Shown: positions 8,870 through 18,973, counted from the first letter of the stretch. The stretch: DNA of 64,000 nt from Pseudomonas fluorescens (GCF_019212185.1 NZ_CP078138.1:5252501-5316500); one strand, 5' to 3'. Translations and numbers: made by a program. Notes: generated by a model not told the origin, from the sequence alone.

Positions 8870-9916
8870 ATGTCCGACCGCCTGACCCTGCTGCGTCCCG
8901 ACGACTGGCATATTCATCTTCGCGATGGTGCTGCGTTGCCCAATACCGTGGCGGATGTCGCGCGCACCTTTGGTCGCGCCATCATCATGCCCAACCTGGT
9001 ACCACCGGTGCGCAATGCCGCTGAAGCCGACGCCTATCGCCAGCGTATCCTCGCTGCGCGCCCGGCCGGCAGCCGCTTTGAACCGTTGATGGTGCTCTAC
9101 CTCACCGACCGCACGACTGCGGACGAAATCCGCACCGCCAAGGCCAGTGGCTTCGTACACGCCGCCAAGCTTTATCCGGCGGGCGCGACGACCAACTCCG
9201 ACTCCGGGGTCACCAGCGTTGACAAGATCTTCCCGGCGATCGAGGCCATGGCCGAAGTCGGGATGCCCTTGCTGATCCACGGTGAAGTCACCCGCGGCGA
9301 TGTCGATGTGTTCGATCGCGAGAAAATCTTCATCGACGAGCACATGCGTCGTGTGGTTGAGCGCTTCCCAACGCTCAAGGTGGTGTTCGAACACATCACT
9401 ACCGCCGATGCCGTGCAGTTCGTCAACGAAGCGTCGGCCAACGTTGGCGCGACCATCACCGCGCATCACCTGCTGTACAACCGCAACCACATGCTGGTGG
9501 GCGGTATTCGCCCGCACTTCTATTGCCTGCCGATCCTCAAGCGCAACACCCATCAGGTTGCCCTGCTGGATGCCGCGACCAGTGGCAGCGAGAAGTTCTT
9601 CCTCGGTACCGACTCGGCGCCCCACGCCCAGCACGCCAAGGAAGCGGCCTGCGGCTGCGCCGGCTGCTACACCGCCTACGCCGCGATCGAGCTGTACGCC
9701 GAGGCGTTCGAGCAGCGTAATGCGCTGGACAAGCTCGAAGCCTTCGCCAGCCTCAACGGTCCACGCTTCTATGGCCTGCCGGTCAATACCGACCGTATTA
9801 CCCTGATCCGTGAAGAATGGACTGCCCCTGCCAGCCTGCCGTTCGGCGAGCTGACTGTTATCCCGCTGCGCGCCGGTGAAAAACTGCGCTGGCGCCTGCT
9901 GGAGGAAAACGCGTGA
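8870..9916 (+). CDS. pyrC: Dihydroorotase (class II)
   Basis: 348 residues. It cyclises carbamoyl-aspartate to dihydroorotate in pyrimidine synthesis. The metal-binding HIHLRDG near residue 16, the carbamylated-Lys segment [18 protein letters not shown] near 103, HGEVTR, and the catalytic [16 protein letters not shown] near 250 are all present. It overlaps rnt by 4 bases (9913-9916), so the two are probably co-translated. It is divergent from motY. Confidence 0.97.
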   Translation: MSDRLTLLRPDDWHIHLRDGAALPNTVADVARTFGRAIIMPNLVPPVRNAAEADAYRQRILAARPAGSRFEPLMVLYLTDRTTADEIRTAKASGFVHAAKLYPAGATTNSDSGVTSVDKIFPAIEAMAEVGMPLLIHGEVTRGDVDVFDREKIFIDEHMRRVVERFPTLKVVFEHITTADAVQFVNEASANVGATITAHHLLYNRNHMLVGGIRPHFYCLPILKRNTHQVALLDAATSGSEKFFLGTDSAPHAQHAKEAACGCAGCYTAYAAIELYAEAFEQRNALDKLEAFASLNGPRFYGLPVNTDRITLIREEWTAPASLPFGELTVIPLRAGEKLRWRLLEENA

Positions 9917-10587
9917 GTGATGACAATTACGACGACGATCAGGAAGGTCAAGGTGGTGGTGGCTCGCGTCACCCCATGGCAGCCAGGTTCCGTGGATATC
10001 TGCCAGTCGTCGTTGACGTTGAAACCGGTGGTTTCAACTGCGCTACCGATGCCTTGCTGGAAATCGCCGCGACGACCATCAGCATGGACGAAAAAGGTTT
10101 CGTGTACCCGGACCACACCTACTTCTTCCGTGTAGAACCGTTCGAAGGCGCCAACATCGAAGCCGCGGCGCTGGAATTCACCGGCATCAAGCTCGATCAC
10201 CCGTTGCGCATGGCCGTGAGTGAAGAGACCGCCCTGACCGATATCTTCCGGGGCGTGCGCAAGGCCTTGAAAGCCAATGGCTGCAAGCGTGCGATCCTGG
10301 TCGGTCATAACAGCAGCTTCGACCTGGGCTTTCTCAACGCGGCCGTGGCGCGTCTGGACATGAAACGCAACCCGTTTCACCCGTTCTCCAGCTTCGACAC
10401 CGCGACCCTGGCGGGCCTGGCCTATGGCCAGACGGTCCTGGCCAAAGCCTGTCAGGCTGCGGACATCGACTTCGACGGTCGTGAGGCCCACTCGGCGCGC
10501 TACGACACCGAGAAAACCGCTGATCTGTTCTGCGGCATCGTTAACCGCTGGAAACAAATGGGCGGCTGGGAAGACTTCGGCGACTGA
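9913..10587 (+). CDS. rnt: Ribonuclease T
   Basis: 224 residues. A 3'-5' exoribonuclease of the DEDDh group that trims tRNA ends and other stable RNAs. The Exo motifs are [10 protein letters not shown] (Exo I), [10 protein letters not shown] (Exo II) and [14 protein letters not shown] (Exo III with the catalytic His). It starts inside the pyrC stop and is followed by a strong terminator. Confidence 0.97.
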   Translation: MSDDNYDDDQEGQGGGGSRHPMAARFRGYLPVVVDVETGGFNCATDALLEIAATTISMDEKGFVYPDHTYFFRVEPFEGANIEAAALEFTGIKLDHPLRMAVSEETALTDIFRGVRKALKANGCKRAILVGHNSSFDLGFLNAAVARLDMKRNPFHPFSSFDTATLAGLAYGQTVLAKACQAADIDFDGREAHSARYDTEKTADLFCGIVNRWKQMGGWEDFGD

Positions 10588-10613
10588 TTGCACGGCGCTT
10601 TCTTGCATCCATG

Positions 10614-10640
10614 AAAAAACCGGCCGAAGCCGGTTTTTTC
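10614..10640. terminator. Bidirectional terminator between rnt and the peroxiredoxin gene
   Basis: A perfect stem AAAAAACCGGC/GCCGGTTTTTT with a CGAA loop. It gives a T-run in both directions and serves both convergent genes. Confidence 0.93.
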
Positions 10641-10656
10641 ATACCTTGCGCGTGGC

Positions 10657-11259
10657 TTACAGCTTGCCAGCGTTCTCGGTCAGGTAAGCAGCAACGCCTT
10701 CTGGCGAAGCGGTCATGCCCTTGTCGCCTTTTTTCCAGTTGGCAGGGCAGACTTCGCCGTGCTCTTCGTGGAATTGCAGAGCGTCGACCAGACGGATCAG
10801 CTCTTCCATGTTACGGCCCAGTGGCAGGTCGTTGACGATCTGCGAGCGGACAACACCTTTGTCGTCGATCAGGAACGCGCCACGGAAAGCTACGCCGCCT
10901 TCGGACTCAACGTCGTAGGCCTTGGCGATGTCGTGCTTCATATCGGCAGCCATGATGTATTGAACCTGACCGATGCCGCCGGCATTGATCGGGGTGTTGC
11001 GCCAGGCGTTGTGGGTGAAGTGCGAGTCGATGGATACTGCGATCACTTCAACGTTACGCGCCTTGAAATCAGCCATGCGGTGGTCCAGAGCGATCAGCTC
11101 GGACGGGCAAACGAAGGTGAAGTCCAGCGGGTAGAAGAACACCAGGCCGTATTTGCCTTTGATGGCCGAGGACAGGGTGAAGCTATCAACGATTTCGCCA
11201 TTGCCCAGTACGGCTGGTACGGTGAAATCAGGGGCTTGTTTGCCTACGAGTACGCTCAT
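10657..11259 (-). CDS. Typical 2-Cys peroxiredoxin (AhpC/Prx1 family)
   Basis: 200 residues from MSVLVGKQAPDF, with AGGAGATATCC before the ATG; a 20-residue upstream extension was rejected. It reduces hydrogen and organic peroxides in the cytoplasm. The peroxidatic Cys51 lies in FTFVCPSELIAL and the resolving Cys171 in GEVCPANW. Length and both motifs fit the AhpC/Prx1 group. It lies between rnt and bfd, in the place of PA3529 in P. aeruginosa. The reductant (AhpF or thioredoxin) is not encoded here. Confidence 0.93.
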   Translation of the reverse strand: MSVLVGKQAPDFTVPAVLGNGEIVDSFTLSSAIKGKYGLVFFYPLDFTFVCPSELIALDHRMADFKARNVEVIAVSIDSHFTHNAWRNTPINAGGIGQVQYIMAADMKHDIAKAYDVESEGGVAFRGAFLIDDKGVVRSQIVNDLPLGRNMEELIRLVDALQFHEEHGEVCPANWKKGDKGMTASPEGVAAYLTENAGKL

Positions 11260-11445
11260 TGGATATCTCCTGGTGTAGTGCGTGAAGATCGGTACCGACC
11301 CAGTCTGTCGCGAGTGCACGACAAAATCATGAAGCGGCTACCTTTTACAAAGACCGACCATCATACACTGCGTTTTTGACCTGTCGCCATGCAGCCGTTC
11401 GTCAGGCAACCCACACGTGGCAACAATACCCTCAGAAACCACTTT

Positions 11446-11464
11446 GACAATCATTCTCGTTAAC
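11446..11464 (+). promoter_or_regulatory. Candidate Fur box upstream of bfd
   Basis: GACAATCATTCTCGTTAAC matches 13 of 19 positions of the classical Fur consensus and lies 50 bases before the bfd ATG. Bfd is known to be induced by iron starvation in pseudomonads. Confidence 0.65.
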
Positions 11465-11513
11465 ATTAAGATCCATCGCAATTGAGCCAAAACCAGCGAT
11501 GGGTTCTCACTTT

Positions 11514-11732
11514 ATGTATGTCTGCATTTGCACTGGCGTCACCGACGGCAAAATCCGCGAAGCAATCTACGAAGGTTGCTGCAGCTACCGCGAGGTCCGC
11601 GAAGCGACCGGCGTAGCCAGCCAATGCGGCAAATGCGCCTGCCTTGCCAAGCAAGTGGTTCGCGAAACCCTGGCCGACCTGCAATTGAGCCAGGCAGCGA
11701 TTCCCTATCCTGTGGAATTTTCCGCCGCGTAA
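11514..11732 (+). CDS. bfd: Bacterioferritin-associated ferredoxin
   Basis: 72 residues from MYVCICTGVTDG; the ATG at 11499 would add five residues not seen in the family. The 2Fe-2S cluster ligands are Cys4, Cys6 and the pair in SQCGKCACLAK. Bfd binds bacterioferritin and reduces its heme to release stored iron. It lies directly upstream of the bacterioferritin gene and is preceded by a Fur-box candidate, so it is probably expressed when iron is short. Confidence 0.96.
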   Translation: MYVCICTGVTDGKIREAIYEGCCSYREVREATGVASQCGKCACLAKQVVRETLADLQLSQAAIPYPVEFSAA

Positions 11733-11749
11733 ATTCAGTATTTCAAAGA

Positions 11750-11776
11750 ACCGGACTTCAAGTCCGGTTTTTTTAT
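11750..11776 (+). terminator. Rho-independent terminator after bfd
   Basis: Stem ACCGGACT/AGTCCGGT with a short loop and seven T residues. It separates bfd transcription from the bacterioferritin gene. Confidence 0.9.
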
Positions 11777-11930
11777 GCCTGTAATTCAATCGCTTAGCGT
11801 CAGGATGCGGAACACAAACATTCTTATTCCGATTAATTTTCATATATTATTCAATAACTTAGGTTTGACACTAAGTTACGGTCGGCTCAAACTCAGCCTT
11901 ATATATCGAACTTAAGGACAGGACCCCATC

Positions 11931-12407
11931 ATGAAAGGCGACATCACAGTCATCCAGCATCTCAACAAGATCCTTGCCAATGAGCTGGTCGCAATCAATC
12001 AGTACTTCCTGCATGCCCGCATGTACGAAGATTGGGGCCTGAACAAACTGGGCAAGCACGAGTACCACGAATCCATCGACGAGATGAAACACGCGGACAA
12101 GCTGATCAAGCGCATCCTGTTCCTCGAGGGCCTGCCGAACGTGCAGGACCTGGGCAAGCTGCAGATCGGCGAGCACACCAAGGAAATGCTCGAGTGTGAC
12201 CTGCGCATCGAGAAGACCGGCCACGCCGATCTGAAAGTCGCTATCGCCCATTGCGAAACTGTTGGCGACTACGGCAGCCGTGAACTGCTCGAAGACATTC
12301 TCGAGTCCGAAGAAGAGCATATCGACTGGCTGGAAACTCAACTGGGCCTGATCGACAAAATCGGTATCGAGAACTACCTGCAATCGCAGATGGGCGAAGA
12401 CGAGTAA
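11931..12407 (+). CDS. bfr: Bacterioferritin (BfrB type)
   Basis: 158 residues forming a four-helix bundle. The ferroxidase ligands Glu18, Glu51 and His54 are in place, and the heme-ligating Met52 lies in SIDEMKHAD. Later ligands sit in the segments CDLRIE and [11 protein letters not shown]. It stores iron as a ferric mineral inside a 24-subunit shell and is unloaded by Bfd. An AT-rich leader of about 150 bases, separated from bfd by a terminator, suggests its own promoter and opposite iron response. Confidence 0.96.
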   Translation: MKGDITVIQHLNKILANELVAINQYFLHARMYEDWGLNKLGKHEYHESIDEMKHADKLIKRILFLEGLPNVQDLGKLQIGEHTKEMLECDLRIEKTGHADLKVAIAHCETVGDYGSRELLEDILESEEEHIDWLETQLGLIDKIGIENYLQSQMGEDE

Positions 12408-12425
12408 GTTACAACTCGCCTCCCA

Positions 12426-12467
12426 ATAAAAAGCCCCGCTCTCAGCTGAGAAGCGGGGCTTTTTATT
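12426..12467. terminator. Bidirectional terminator between bfr and grxD
   Basis: A long stem AATAAAAAGCCCCGCT/AGCGGGGCTTTTTATT with a 10-base loop, serving two convergent genes. Confidence 0.93.
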
Positions 12468-12497
12468 GGCTGCAGGGGACTCGCCCCTGCATTCGGA

Positions 12498-12839
12498 TCA
12501 CGCTTCGGTCTTGCCCGCAGCGGCAGCTTCTACAGCAGCCTTGATCGTGCTCTGCAGGGAACCGTCTGCAGCCATCTCGATCATGATGTCGCTACCGCCG
12601 ACCAGCTCACCACCGACCCACAGCTGCGGGAAAGTTGGCCAGTTGGCGTACTTTGGCAGGTTGGCGCGGATTTCCGGGTTCTGCAGGATGTCCACGTAAG
12701 CGAACTTCTCGCCACAGCCCATGACGGCCTGGGCAGCTTTGGCCGAGAAGCCGCACTGCGGGGCATTCGGCGAGCCTTTCATGTAAAGCAGAACGGTGTT
12801 GTTGGCGATCTGCTCTTTAATAGTTTCGATGATATCCAT
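12498..12839 (-). CDS. grxD: Monothiol glutaredoxin Grx4 family
   Basis: 113 residues. The CGFS active site lies in APQCGFSAKA near residue 30. Glutathione-binding segments are WPTFPQLWVGGELVGGSD. Such proteins carry a 2Fe-2S cluster with glutathione and deliver it to apo-proteins. The position next to bfr/bfd fits a role in iron and cluster handling. The C-terminus has a short Ala-rich tail. Confidence 0.96.
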   Translation of the reverse strand: MDIIETIKEQIANNTVLLYMKGSPNAPQCGFSAKAAQAVMGCGEKFAYVDILQNPEIRANLPKYANWPTFPQLWVGGELVGGSDIMIEMAADGSLQSTIKAAVEAAAAGKTEA

Positions 12840-12936
12840 GAAGCACCTCGGCTGAACTTTCCGACTCAGTTGTCGGCACGGTGGCGCATTGTAACGGAAA
12901 GCCCGGCGCGATGCGCGATCTGCCCGACAGACTTCG

Positions 12937-15045
12937 CTACGCCGCCGCCACTGTCACCGGCACGCCATTGAGCGCGGCATTGCCCGACAGCTCGTCAAGG
13001 TGGCGCTCATCGGTCAGGTCATTGGCACTCGAACCGGGTTGCGCCGTAGCGATCGCCATCTGCACCCCGGGCCTGGCGTGACCCCAGCCGTGGGGCAGAC
13101 TGACCACCCCAGGCATCATCTCGACACTGCCCAACACCTCGACCTCAATCTCCCCGACCCGCGAGCTGACCCGCACCCGCTGCCCGTCCACCAGCCCACG
13201 AGCGGCCAGGTCGTCAGGGTGCATCAGCAACTGGTGGCGCGGCTTGCCCTTCACCAGACGGTGATAGTTGTGCATCCAGGAATTGTTACTGCGTACATGG
13301 CGGCGACCAATCATCAGCAATTCATCGGCCGGCGGCACCTGTAGCGCGGCAAAGCGCGCCAGGTCGGCAAGAATCGCCGGGGGCGCTGCCTGCACGCGCT
13401 GATTGGCGGTTTTCAGGCGCGGTGCCAGATTGGCCCTGAGTGGCCCCAGATCGACACCATGGGGATGGTCATTCAGGCTGGCCACCGACAACCTGTGCGG
13501 CGAGTCATCGCCGTAGCGACCAGCGCGCAACCCGAAGTCGATCATCTGCGCCGGCGCCATGGTCGGCTTGAGTTGCTTTCCGGTCATGGCGGCGAAGGCT
13601 TGGGCCAGGCCGACAAAAATCTCCCAATCATGCAACGCGCCCTGGGGCTTGGGCAGGATTGCCCGATTGAAGCGGCTGACGTTGCGCACCGCGAACATGT
13701 TGAACGTGGTGTCGTAGTGATCGTTTTCCAGGGCCGAGGTCGAGGGCAGGATCAGGTCGGCGTAGCGCGTGGTTTCGTTGATGTACAGGTCGATACTGAC
13801 CATGAACTCCAGGCCGTCCAGCGCCTGCTCCAGTTGCCGGCCATTGGGCGTCGACAGCACCGGATTGCCAGCCACCGTGACCAACGCGCGGATCTGTCCG
13901 GCCCCCGGGGTGAGCATTTCCTCGGCCAGCGCCGACACCGGCAACTCTCCCGCGTACTCCGGGCGCCCGGACACCCGGCTTTGCCACTGATTGAAATGCC
14001 CACCTGAAGTACTGGCGACCAGGTCTACTGCCGGCTCGGTGCACAGCGCGCCACCGACCCGGTCGAGGTTGCCAGTGACCAGGTTGATCACTTGTACCAG
14101 CCAATGGCACAAGGTGCCGAATGCCTGGGTGGAGACCCCCATCCGGCCATAGCAGACCGCCGTACGAGCCGCCGCGAAATCCCTGGCCAACTGGCGGATT
14201 TGCTCGGCAGGCACCGCGCACAATGGGCTCATGGCTTCGGCGCTGAACGCCGCGACAGCCTCACGCACCTCATCCAGGCCGTCGACCGGCAAATGACTGT
14301 CACGGGTCAGGCCTTCGCTGAACAGGGTATTGAGCAGGCCAAACAGCAATGCTGCATCGCCACCAGGCCGCACAAACAGATGCTGGTCAGCCATCGCCGC
14401 CGTCTCGCTGCGCCGAGGGTCAACTACCACCACCTTGCCGCCACGGGCCTGGATCGCCCGCAGGCGCTTCTCGACATCCGGAACGGTCATGATGCTGCCG
14501 TTGGATGCCAGTGGATTGCCGCCGAGAATCAGCATGAAGTCGGTGTGGTCGATGTCCGGGATCGGCAACAGAAAGCCGTGGCCGTACATCAGGTAGCTGC
14601 TCAAGTGCTGCGGAAGCTGGTCGACCGAGGTCGCGGAAAACCGGTTGCGGGTTTTCAGCAGCCCGAGGAAGTAATTGCTGTGGGTCATCAGCCCATAGTT
14701 GTGCACGCTGGGATTGCCCTGGTACACCGCGACCGCATTCTGCCCGTGCTCGGCCTGAATACTCGCCAGACGCTCGGCCACCAGCGTGAACGCCTCGTCC
14801 CAGCCAATCGCCTGCCAGTCGTCGCCCACGCGACGCATCGGTTGGCGCAGGCGGTCGGGATCGTTCTGGATATCCTGCAGGGCCACGGCCTTGGGGCAGA
14901 TGTGGCCGCGACTGAAGGTGTCCTGCGCATCGCCCTTGATCGAGGTGATCTGCAGGCCGGCGTCGTCACTGGCTGTGGTTTCGATGGTCAAGCCGCAAAT
15001 GGCTTCACACAGGTGGCAGGCACGGTGATGAAGCGTCTTGGTCAT
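12937..15045 (-). CDS. Molybdopterin oxidoreductase (DMSO reductase family)
   Basis: 702 residues from MTKTLHHRACHLCE, with AGAGA eight bases upstream; an ATG two codons earlier is possible. An N-terminal 4Fe-4S site uses Cys10, Cys13, Cys17 and Cys50 (RGHICPKA). Molybdopterin-binding segments include LILGGNPLASNGS and KVVVVDPRRSETA. A C-terminal molydop-binding domain starts near MHPDDLAARGLVDGQRVRV. No twin-arginine signal is seen, so it is probably cytoplasmic. No partner subunit is nearby. The substrate cannot be told from sequence; formate dehydrogenase-like or nitrate reductase-like enzymes are relatives. Confidence 0.88.
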   Translation of the reverse strand: MTKTLHHRACHLCEAICGLTIETTASDDAGLQITSIKGDAQDTFSRGHICPKAVALQDIQNDPDRLRQPMRRVGDDWQAIGWDEAFTLVAERLASIQAEHGQNAVAVYQGNPSVHNYGLMTHSNYFLGLLKTRNRFSATSVDQLPQHLSSYLMYGHGFLLPIPDIDHTDFMLILGGNPLASNGSIMTVPDVEKRLRAIQARGGKVVVVDPRRSETAAMADQHLFVRPGGDAALLFGLLNTLFSEGLTRDSHLPVDGLDEVREAVAAFSAEAMSPLCAVPAEQIRQLARDFAAARTAVCYGRMGVSTQAFGTLCHWLVQVINLVTGNLDRVGGALCTEPAVDLVASTSGGHFNQWQSRVSGRPEYAGELPVSALAEEMLTPGAGQIRALVTVAGNPVLSTPNGRQLEQALDGLEFMVSIDLYINETTRYADLILPSTSALENDHYDTTFNMFAVRNVSRFNRAILPKPQGALHDWEIFVGLAQAFAAMTGKQLKPTMAPAQMIDFGLRAGRYGDDSPHRLSVASLNDHPHGVDLGPLRANLAPRLKTANQRVQAAPPAILADLARFAALQVPPADELLMIGRRHVRSNNSWMHNYHRLVKGKPRHQLLMHPDDLAARGLVDGQRVRVSSRVGEIEVEVLGSVEMMPGVVSLPHGWGHARPGVQMAIATAQPGSSANDLTDERHLDELSGNAALNGVPVTVAAA

Positions 15046-15494
15046 GGCCATTCTCTGTTTTATTCGCAGGCAACCAAAGGACGGTCGCGGGAATCAAACT
15101 ATGGGCCGTGATCGAGTGGCGCACCAGCGACGTTCGCCTCGTGAATCGGCCGCCATCAGGCCTGCCGATACTGGCCCCGATGCTGGCGACTGGCGGGCCG
15201 CAAAACGACCAGTACGTTGGCGCGAACGCCCGACTCGATTGCCAAGGCGCGCGACGGCAGTGTACAAAGGACCCGCTGCTGTCAGGAACCAGGCTTCAAA
15301 AGCGCTATTGCGGTCACCCCGTAGCCCCTCCGAATCCCCTAAAAACCGTAGCCCCGTGGCAAGACGCGACATTTAATGTCAATATTGCGCCTTCCCCTAT
15401 TTCGTCGCCCCGTGCGGCTTACGCCGCAGGTCTCGCCCGTTTTTCAGATAAACCAGGCTTTGAGTATCTGCGGTCCGTTGCAAAAAGGTAGTCA
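15046..15494. other. Intergenic region between divergent oxidoreductase and argF genes
   Basis: About 450 bases with no convincing gene. It holds the argF promoter region near 15360-15480, including the palindrome listed separately. Confidence 0.5.
15368..15380. promoter_or_regulatory. Palindrome upstream of argF, possible ArgR site
   Basis: GACATTTAATGTC is a perfect odd palindrome 115 bases before argF. A TGTCGC half-site (minus strand) overlaps it at 15365-15370. ArgR binding is inference from position and partial motif. Confidence 0.35.
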
Positions 15495-16418
15495 ATGATG
15501 AGCGCAAGGCACTTTCTCTCCCTGATGGATTGCACGCCCGAAGAGCTGGTCAGCGTGATCCGTCGAGGCATTGAGCTCAAAGACCTGCGTAACCGCGGCG
15601 TACTGTTCGAGCCGCTGAAAAATCGCGTCCTGGGGATGATCTTCGAGAAGTCCTCGACCCGCACCCGCCTGTCGTTTGAAGCCGGCATGATCCAGCTCGG
15701 CGGCCAGGCTATTTTCCTCTCGCCTCGCGACACCCAACTGGGTCGTGGCGAGCCGATCGGCGACTGCGCCATCGTCATGTCGCGCATGCTCGACGCAGTG
15801 ATGATCCGCACCTTCGCCCACAGCACCCTGACCGAATTCGCCGCCAACTCGCGGGTACCGGTGATCAACGGCCTGTCCGACGACCTGCACCCCTGCCAGT
15901 TGCTGGCTGACATGCAGACCTTCCTCGAGCACCGTGGCTCGATCCAGGGCAAGACCGTGGCCTGGATCGGCGACGGCAACAACATGTGCAACAGCTATAT
16001 AGAAGCCGCCATCCAGTTCGACTTCCAGCTGCGCATCGCCTGCCCCGAAGGCTACGAGCCTAACCCACAGTTCGTCGCGGCGGCCGGTGAGCGTGTGACC
16101 ATCGTTCGCGACCCGCAGGATGCCGTGCGTGGCGCCCACCTGGTGAGCACCGATGTCTGGACCTCCATGGGCCAGGAAGAAGAAACCGCCAAACGCCTCA
16201 AGCTGTTCGCGCCCTACCAGGTCAATCGCGCCCTGCTCGACCTCGCGGCCGATGACGTACTGTTCATGCATTGCCTGCCGGCGCACCGCGGCGAAGAAAT
16301 CAGCATGGACCTGCTCGACGATGCCCGTTCGGTTGCCTGGGACCAGGCCGAAAACCGCCTGCATGCACAAAAGGCCCTGCTGGAATTCCTCGTACCACCG
16401 GCGTACCACCACGCATGA
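15495..16418 (+). CDS. argF: Ornithine carbamoyltransferase (anabolic)
   Basis: 307 residues from the first of two adjacent ATGs; the second (15498) gives [12 protein letters not shown], the usual start. It converts ornithine and carbamoyl phosphate to citrulline. Carbamoyl phosphate binding [20 protein letters not shown], and the ornithine/catalytic loop [11 protein letters not shown] are present. Its stop overlaps the ATG of an ABC ATPase gene (ATGA), as in the argF locus of P. aeruginosa. Confidence 0.97.
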   Translation: MMSARHFLSLMDCTPEELVSVIRRGIELKDLRNRGVLFEPLKNRVLGMIFEKSSTRTRLSFEAGMIQLGGQAIFLSPRDTQLGRGEPIGDCAIVMSRMLDAVMIRTFAHSTLTEFAANSRVPVINGLSDDLHPCQLLADMQTFLEHRGSIQGKTVAWIGDGNNMCNSYIEAAIQFDFQLRIACPEGYEPNPQFVAAAGERVTIVRDPQDAVRGAHLVSTDVWTSMGQEEETAKRLKLFAPYQVNRALLDLAADDVLFMHCLPAHRGEEISMDLLDDARSVAWDQAENRLHAQKALLEFLVPPAYHHA

Positions 16419-17524
16419 GCCATCCATTACTGCTGAATCTGCGCAACCTAGCGTGCGGCTACCAGGACCAACGCGTGGTGCAGAACCTCAACCTGCACCT
16501 CAACGCGGGTGATATCGGCTGCCTGCTGGGCTCCTCGGGCTGCGGCAAGACCACCACCCTGCGTGCGATCGCCGGCTTCGAACCGGTGCATGAAGGTGAA
16601 ATCCAGCTGGCGGGGGAAACCATTTCCAGCGCCGGCTACACCCTCGCGCCGGAGAAACGCCGGATTGGCATGGTGTTTCAGGATTACGCGCTGTTCCCGC
16701 ACCTGAGCGTGGCCGACAACATTGCCTTCGGCATTCGCAAGCATCCGCAGAAAGACCGGGTCACCGAGGAAATGCTCGAGCTGGTCAACCTGAAGAACCT
16801 CGGCAAGCGCTATCCCCACGAGCTGTCTGGTGGCCAGCAGCAACGAGTGGCCCTGGCCCGGGCCCTGGCACCGGAACCGCAGCTGCTGCTGCTTGATGAG
16901 CCCTTCTCCAACCTCGATGGAGAATTGCGCCGCAAACTCAGCCATGAGGTTCGCGACATTCTGAAAAGCCGCGGCACCAGTGCGATCCTGGTGACTCACG
17001 ACCAGGAAGAAGCCTTCGCCGTCAGCGATCAGGTCGGCGTGTTCAAGGAAGGCCGCCTGGAGCAATGGGATACGCCCTACAACCTCTATCACGAACCGGC
17101 GACGCCCTTTGTCGCAAGTTTTATCGGCCAGGGCTATTTCATCCGTGGTCAGTTGCGCACGCCTGAATCGGTGCAGACCGAGCTCGGAGAATTGCGCGGT
17201 AATCGCGCCTACACCTGGCCGACCGGAGGTGCGGTGGATGTGCTGCTGCGTCCGGACGATATCGTCTACGCGCCCGACAGCGCACTGAAGGCGCGGATTG
17301 TCGGCAAGACCTTTCTCGGCGCCTCGACTCTTTATCGCCTGCAACTGCCCACCGGCAGCCAACTGGAGTCGATTTTCCCGAGCCATGCCGACCACCAGGT
17401 CGGGGCCGATGTCGGCATTCGCGTAGCCGCCGAACACCTGGTGCTGTTCCAGGCCTCGGGCAGCACGGCGGCGCAGATTCCGGCAGTTGAGTCCGGGGTC
17501 CGGCGGTACAGCACCGCTAGCTGA
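16415..17524 (+). CDS. ABC transporter ATP-binding protein (PotA/FbpC-like)
   Basis: 369 residues from [15 protein letters not shown]; a longer upstream reading lies within argF and was rejected. Walker A is [10 protein letters not shown], the signature [15 protein letters not shown], and Walker [11 protein letters not shown]. After residue 240 a TOBE-type regulatory domain follows, as in ferric-iron (FbpC), sulfate and polyamine importers. The start overlaps the argF stop, so it is coupled to arginine synthesis, but no permease or binding protein is adjacent. The substrate is therefore unknown. Confidence 0.92.
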   Translation: MSHPLLLNLRNLACGYQDQRVVQNLNLHLNAGDIGCLLGSSGCGKTTTLRAIAGFEPVHEGEIQLAGETISSAGYTLAPEKRRIGMVFQDYALFPHLSVADNIAFGIRKHPQKDRVTEEMLELVNLKNLGKRYPHELSGGQQQRVALARALAPEPQLLLLDEPFSNLDGELRRKLSHEVRDILKSRGTSAILVTHDQEEAFAVSDQVGVFKEGRLEQWDTPYNLYHEPATPFVASFIGQGYFIRGQLRTPESVQTELGELRGNRAYTWPTGGAVDVLLRPDDIVYAPDSALKARIVGKTFLGASTLYRLQLPTGSQLESIFPSHADHQVGADVGIRVAAEHLVLFQASGSTAAQIPAVESGVRRYSTAS

Positions 17525-17529
17525 TTTTT

Positions 17530-17618
17530 TGTAGGAGCGAGCCTGCTCGCGATGGGGCAGTCAGGCCTCAGTAACCATTGCCTGACACACCGCCTTCGTG
17601 AGCAGGCTCGCTCCCACA
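17530..17618. repeat. REPIN: inverted pair of REP sequences
   Basis: GTAGGAGCGAGCCTGCTCGC at 17531-17550 is repeated in inverted orientation as GAGCAGGCTCGCTCCCAC at 17600-17617. About 50 bases separate them. This is the typical short palindromic pair found in hundreds of copies in fluorescent pseudomonads. It sits between convergent genes. Confidence 0.92.
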
Positions 17619-17620
17619 CT

Positions 17621-18403
17621 TCAATCCAGATGCAACGTGCCGCTGGCCACCAGCGTCGCATCGCCACCGATCTTCACCCGCTCACCTTCCAGCCGGCAAA
17701 ACAACTCCCCACCCCGCGCAGAACACTGGTAGGCCGTCAGGCTGAGCTTGTCCAATTGCTGCGCCCAATACGGAATCAACAGGCAGTGGGTCGAACCGGT
17801 GACCGGGTCTTCATTGATGCCGATCGCCGGCGCAAAAAAGCGCGAGACGAAATCATGCCGGTCGCCGCGAGCGGTGACGATCGCGCCCAGCCATGGCAAT
17901 TTCGCCAGCGCCGCCATGTCCGGTCGACACTCGCGTACCGCCTGCTCCGAGTCCAGCACCACGAACAATTGATTGGTACCCAGAACTTCAACCGGCTGCA
18001 CCCCAAGCGCCTCGGCGATCTGCGGATTGGCCGCCACAGCGGGCGGTGCGATCGCCGGGAAGTCCAGCCACAGGCGCCCGTCTTCGCGCGTCACGCTCAA
18101 TGGCCCGGACTTGCAGATAAAGTCGAGACGCTCGGCCGGTTCCTTGTAGATATTGAACAACACATAAGCGCTGGCCAAGGTCGCATGGCCGCACAACGGC
18201 ACCTCGGTAGTCGGGGTAAACCAGCGGATATGCCAGGCCTGCCCTTCACGTACGACAAACGCGGTCTCGGCAAGATTGTGCTCGGCAGCAATGCGTTGCA
18301 TCAGCTCATCACTGAGCCAGGCATCGAGCCGATAGACCATCGCCGGGTTGCCGCTGAACGGACGGTCACTGAATGCATCGACCTGATGGAAGGCTAACGC
18401 CAT
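17621..18403 (-). CDS. PhzF-family isomerase-like protein
   Basis: 260 residues from MALAFHQVDAFSDRPFSGNP, with GGAG before the ATG. The N-terminus FSGNPAMV, the catalytic Glu segment AEHNLAETAFV, the middle LCGHATLASAYVLF and the C-terminal DPVTGSTHC are hallmarks of the PhzF family of diaminopimelate-epimerase-like folds. PhzF itself acts in phenazine synthesis, but no other phz gene is here. This is therefore a stand-alone family member of unknown substrate. Confidence 0.9.
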   Translation of the reverse strand: MALAFHQVDAFSDRPFSGNPAMVYRLDAWLSDELMQRIAAEHNLAETAFVVREGQAWHIRWFTPTTEVPLCGHATLASAYVLFNIYKEPAERLDFICKSGPLSVTREDGRLWLDFPAIAPPAVAANPQIAEALGVQPVEVLGTNQLFVVLDSEQAVRECRPDMAALAKLPWLGAIVTARGDRHDFVSRFFAPAIGINEDPVTGSTHCLLIPYWAQQLDKLSLTAYQCSARGGELFCRLEGERVKIGGDATLVASGTLHLD

Positions 18404-18502
18404 TATTGCTCTCCTTGTTATGTAGGCAGATGCAAGCATGCAGCACTGAAACGGCGCCAGACAGTGACAGAGCAAGGCGTTTTTCACCATACAGGCTGAA
18501 CG

Positions 18503-18973
18503 TCAGGCGCGGCCTATATCCGCGAACTTGCCCTGGGTATGTTCGGCCAGCACTGAAGCCGCCAATTCAACCTCCAGCCCACGACGTCCGGCACTGACAT
18601 GAATCGTCGCAAAGCCCTGGGCGCTGCTGTCGATAAAGGTACGCAGGCGTTTCTTCTGCCCCAACGGGCTGATGCCACCCAACAGGTAGCCAGTCGCACG
18701 TTGCGCCGCCGCCGGGTCGGCCATCTCGACCTTCTTCACCCCTGCGGCATGGGCCAGCGCCTTGAGATCGAGGCTGCCGGCGACAGGCACCACTGCCACC
18801 AGCAACTCGGCTTTTTCACTGGCGGCCAGCAGCGTCTTGAACACCTGTGCCGGATCCAGACCAAGCTTTTCCGCCGCCTCCAGCCCATACGAAGCCGATT
18901 TAGGATCATGTTCGTAACTGTGCACTCGATGTTCGGCACGAACTTTTTTCAACAGGTCCAATGCGGGGGTCAT
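18503..18973 (-). CDS. ybaK: YbaK/EbsC-type Cys-tRNA(Pro) deacylase
   Basis: 156 residues with GGAG before the ATG. The segment KTLLA, the loop [19 protein letters not shown] and the C-terminal [10 protein letters not shown] match YbaK. YbaK hydrolyses tRNA(Pro) wrongly charged with cysteine by prolyl-tRNA synthetase. It is a single-domain, free-standing editing protein of normal length. Confidence 0.92.
   Translation of the reverse strand: MTPALDLLKKVRAEHRVHSYEHDPKSASYGLEAAEKLGLDPAQVFKTLLAASEKAELLVAVVPVAGSLDLKALAHAAGVKKVEMADPAAAQRATGYLLGGISPLGQKKRLRTFIDSSAQGFATIHVSAGRRGLEVELAASVLAEHTQGKFADIGRA

Noticed and set aside
14092..15111. A 339-codon plus-strand frame opposite the molybdopterin oxidoreductase
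   Set aside because: Shadow frame without recognisable features.
17621..18403. Phenazine biosynthesis locus
   Set aside because: Only a PhzF-family gene is present, with no phzA-E or phzG neighbours.
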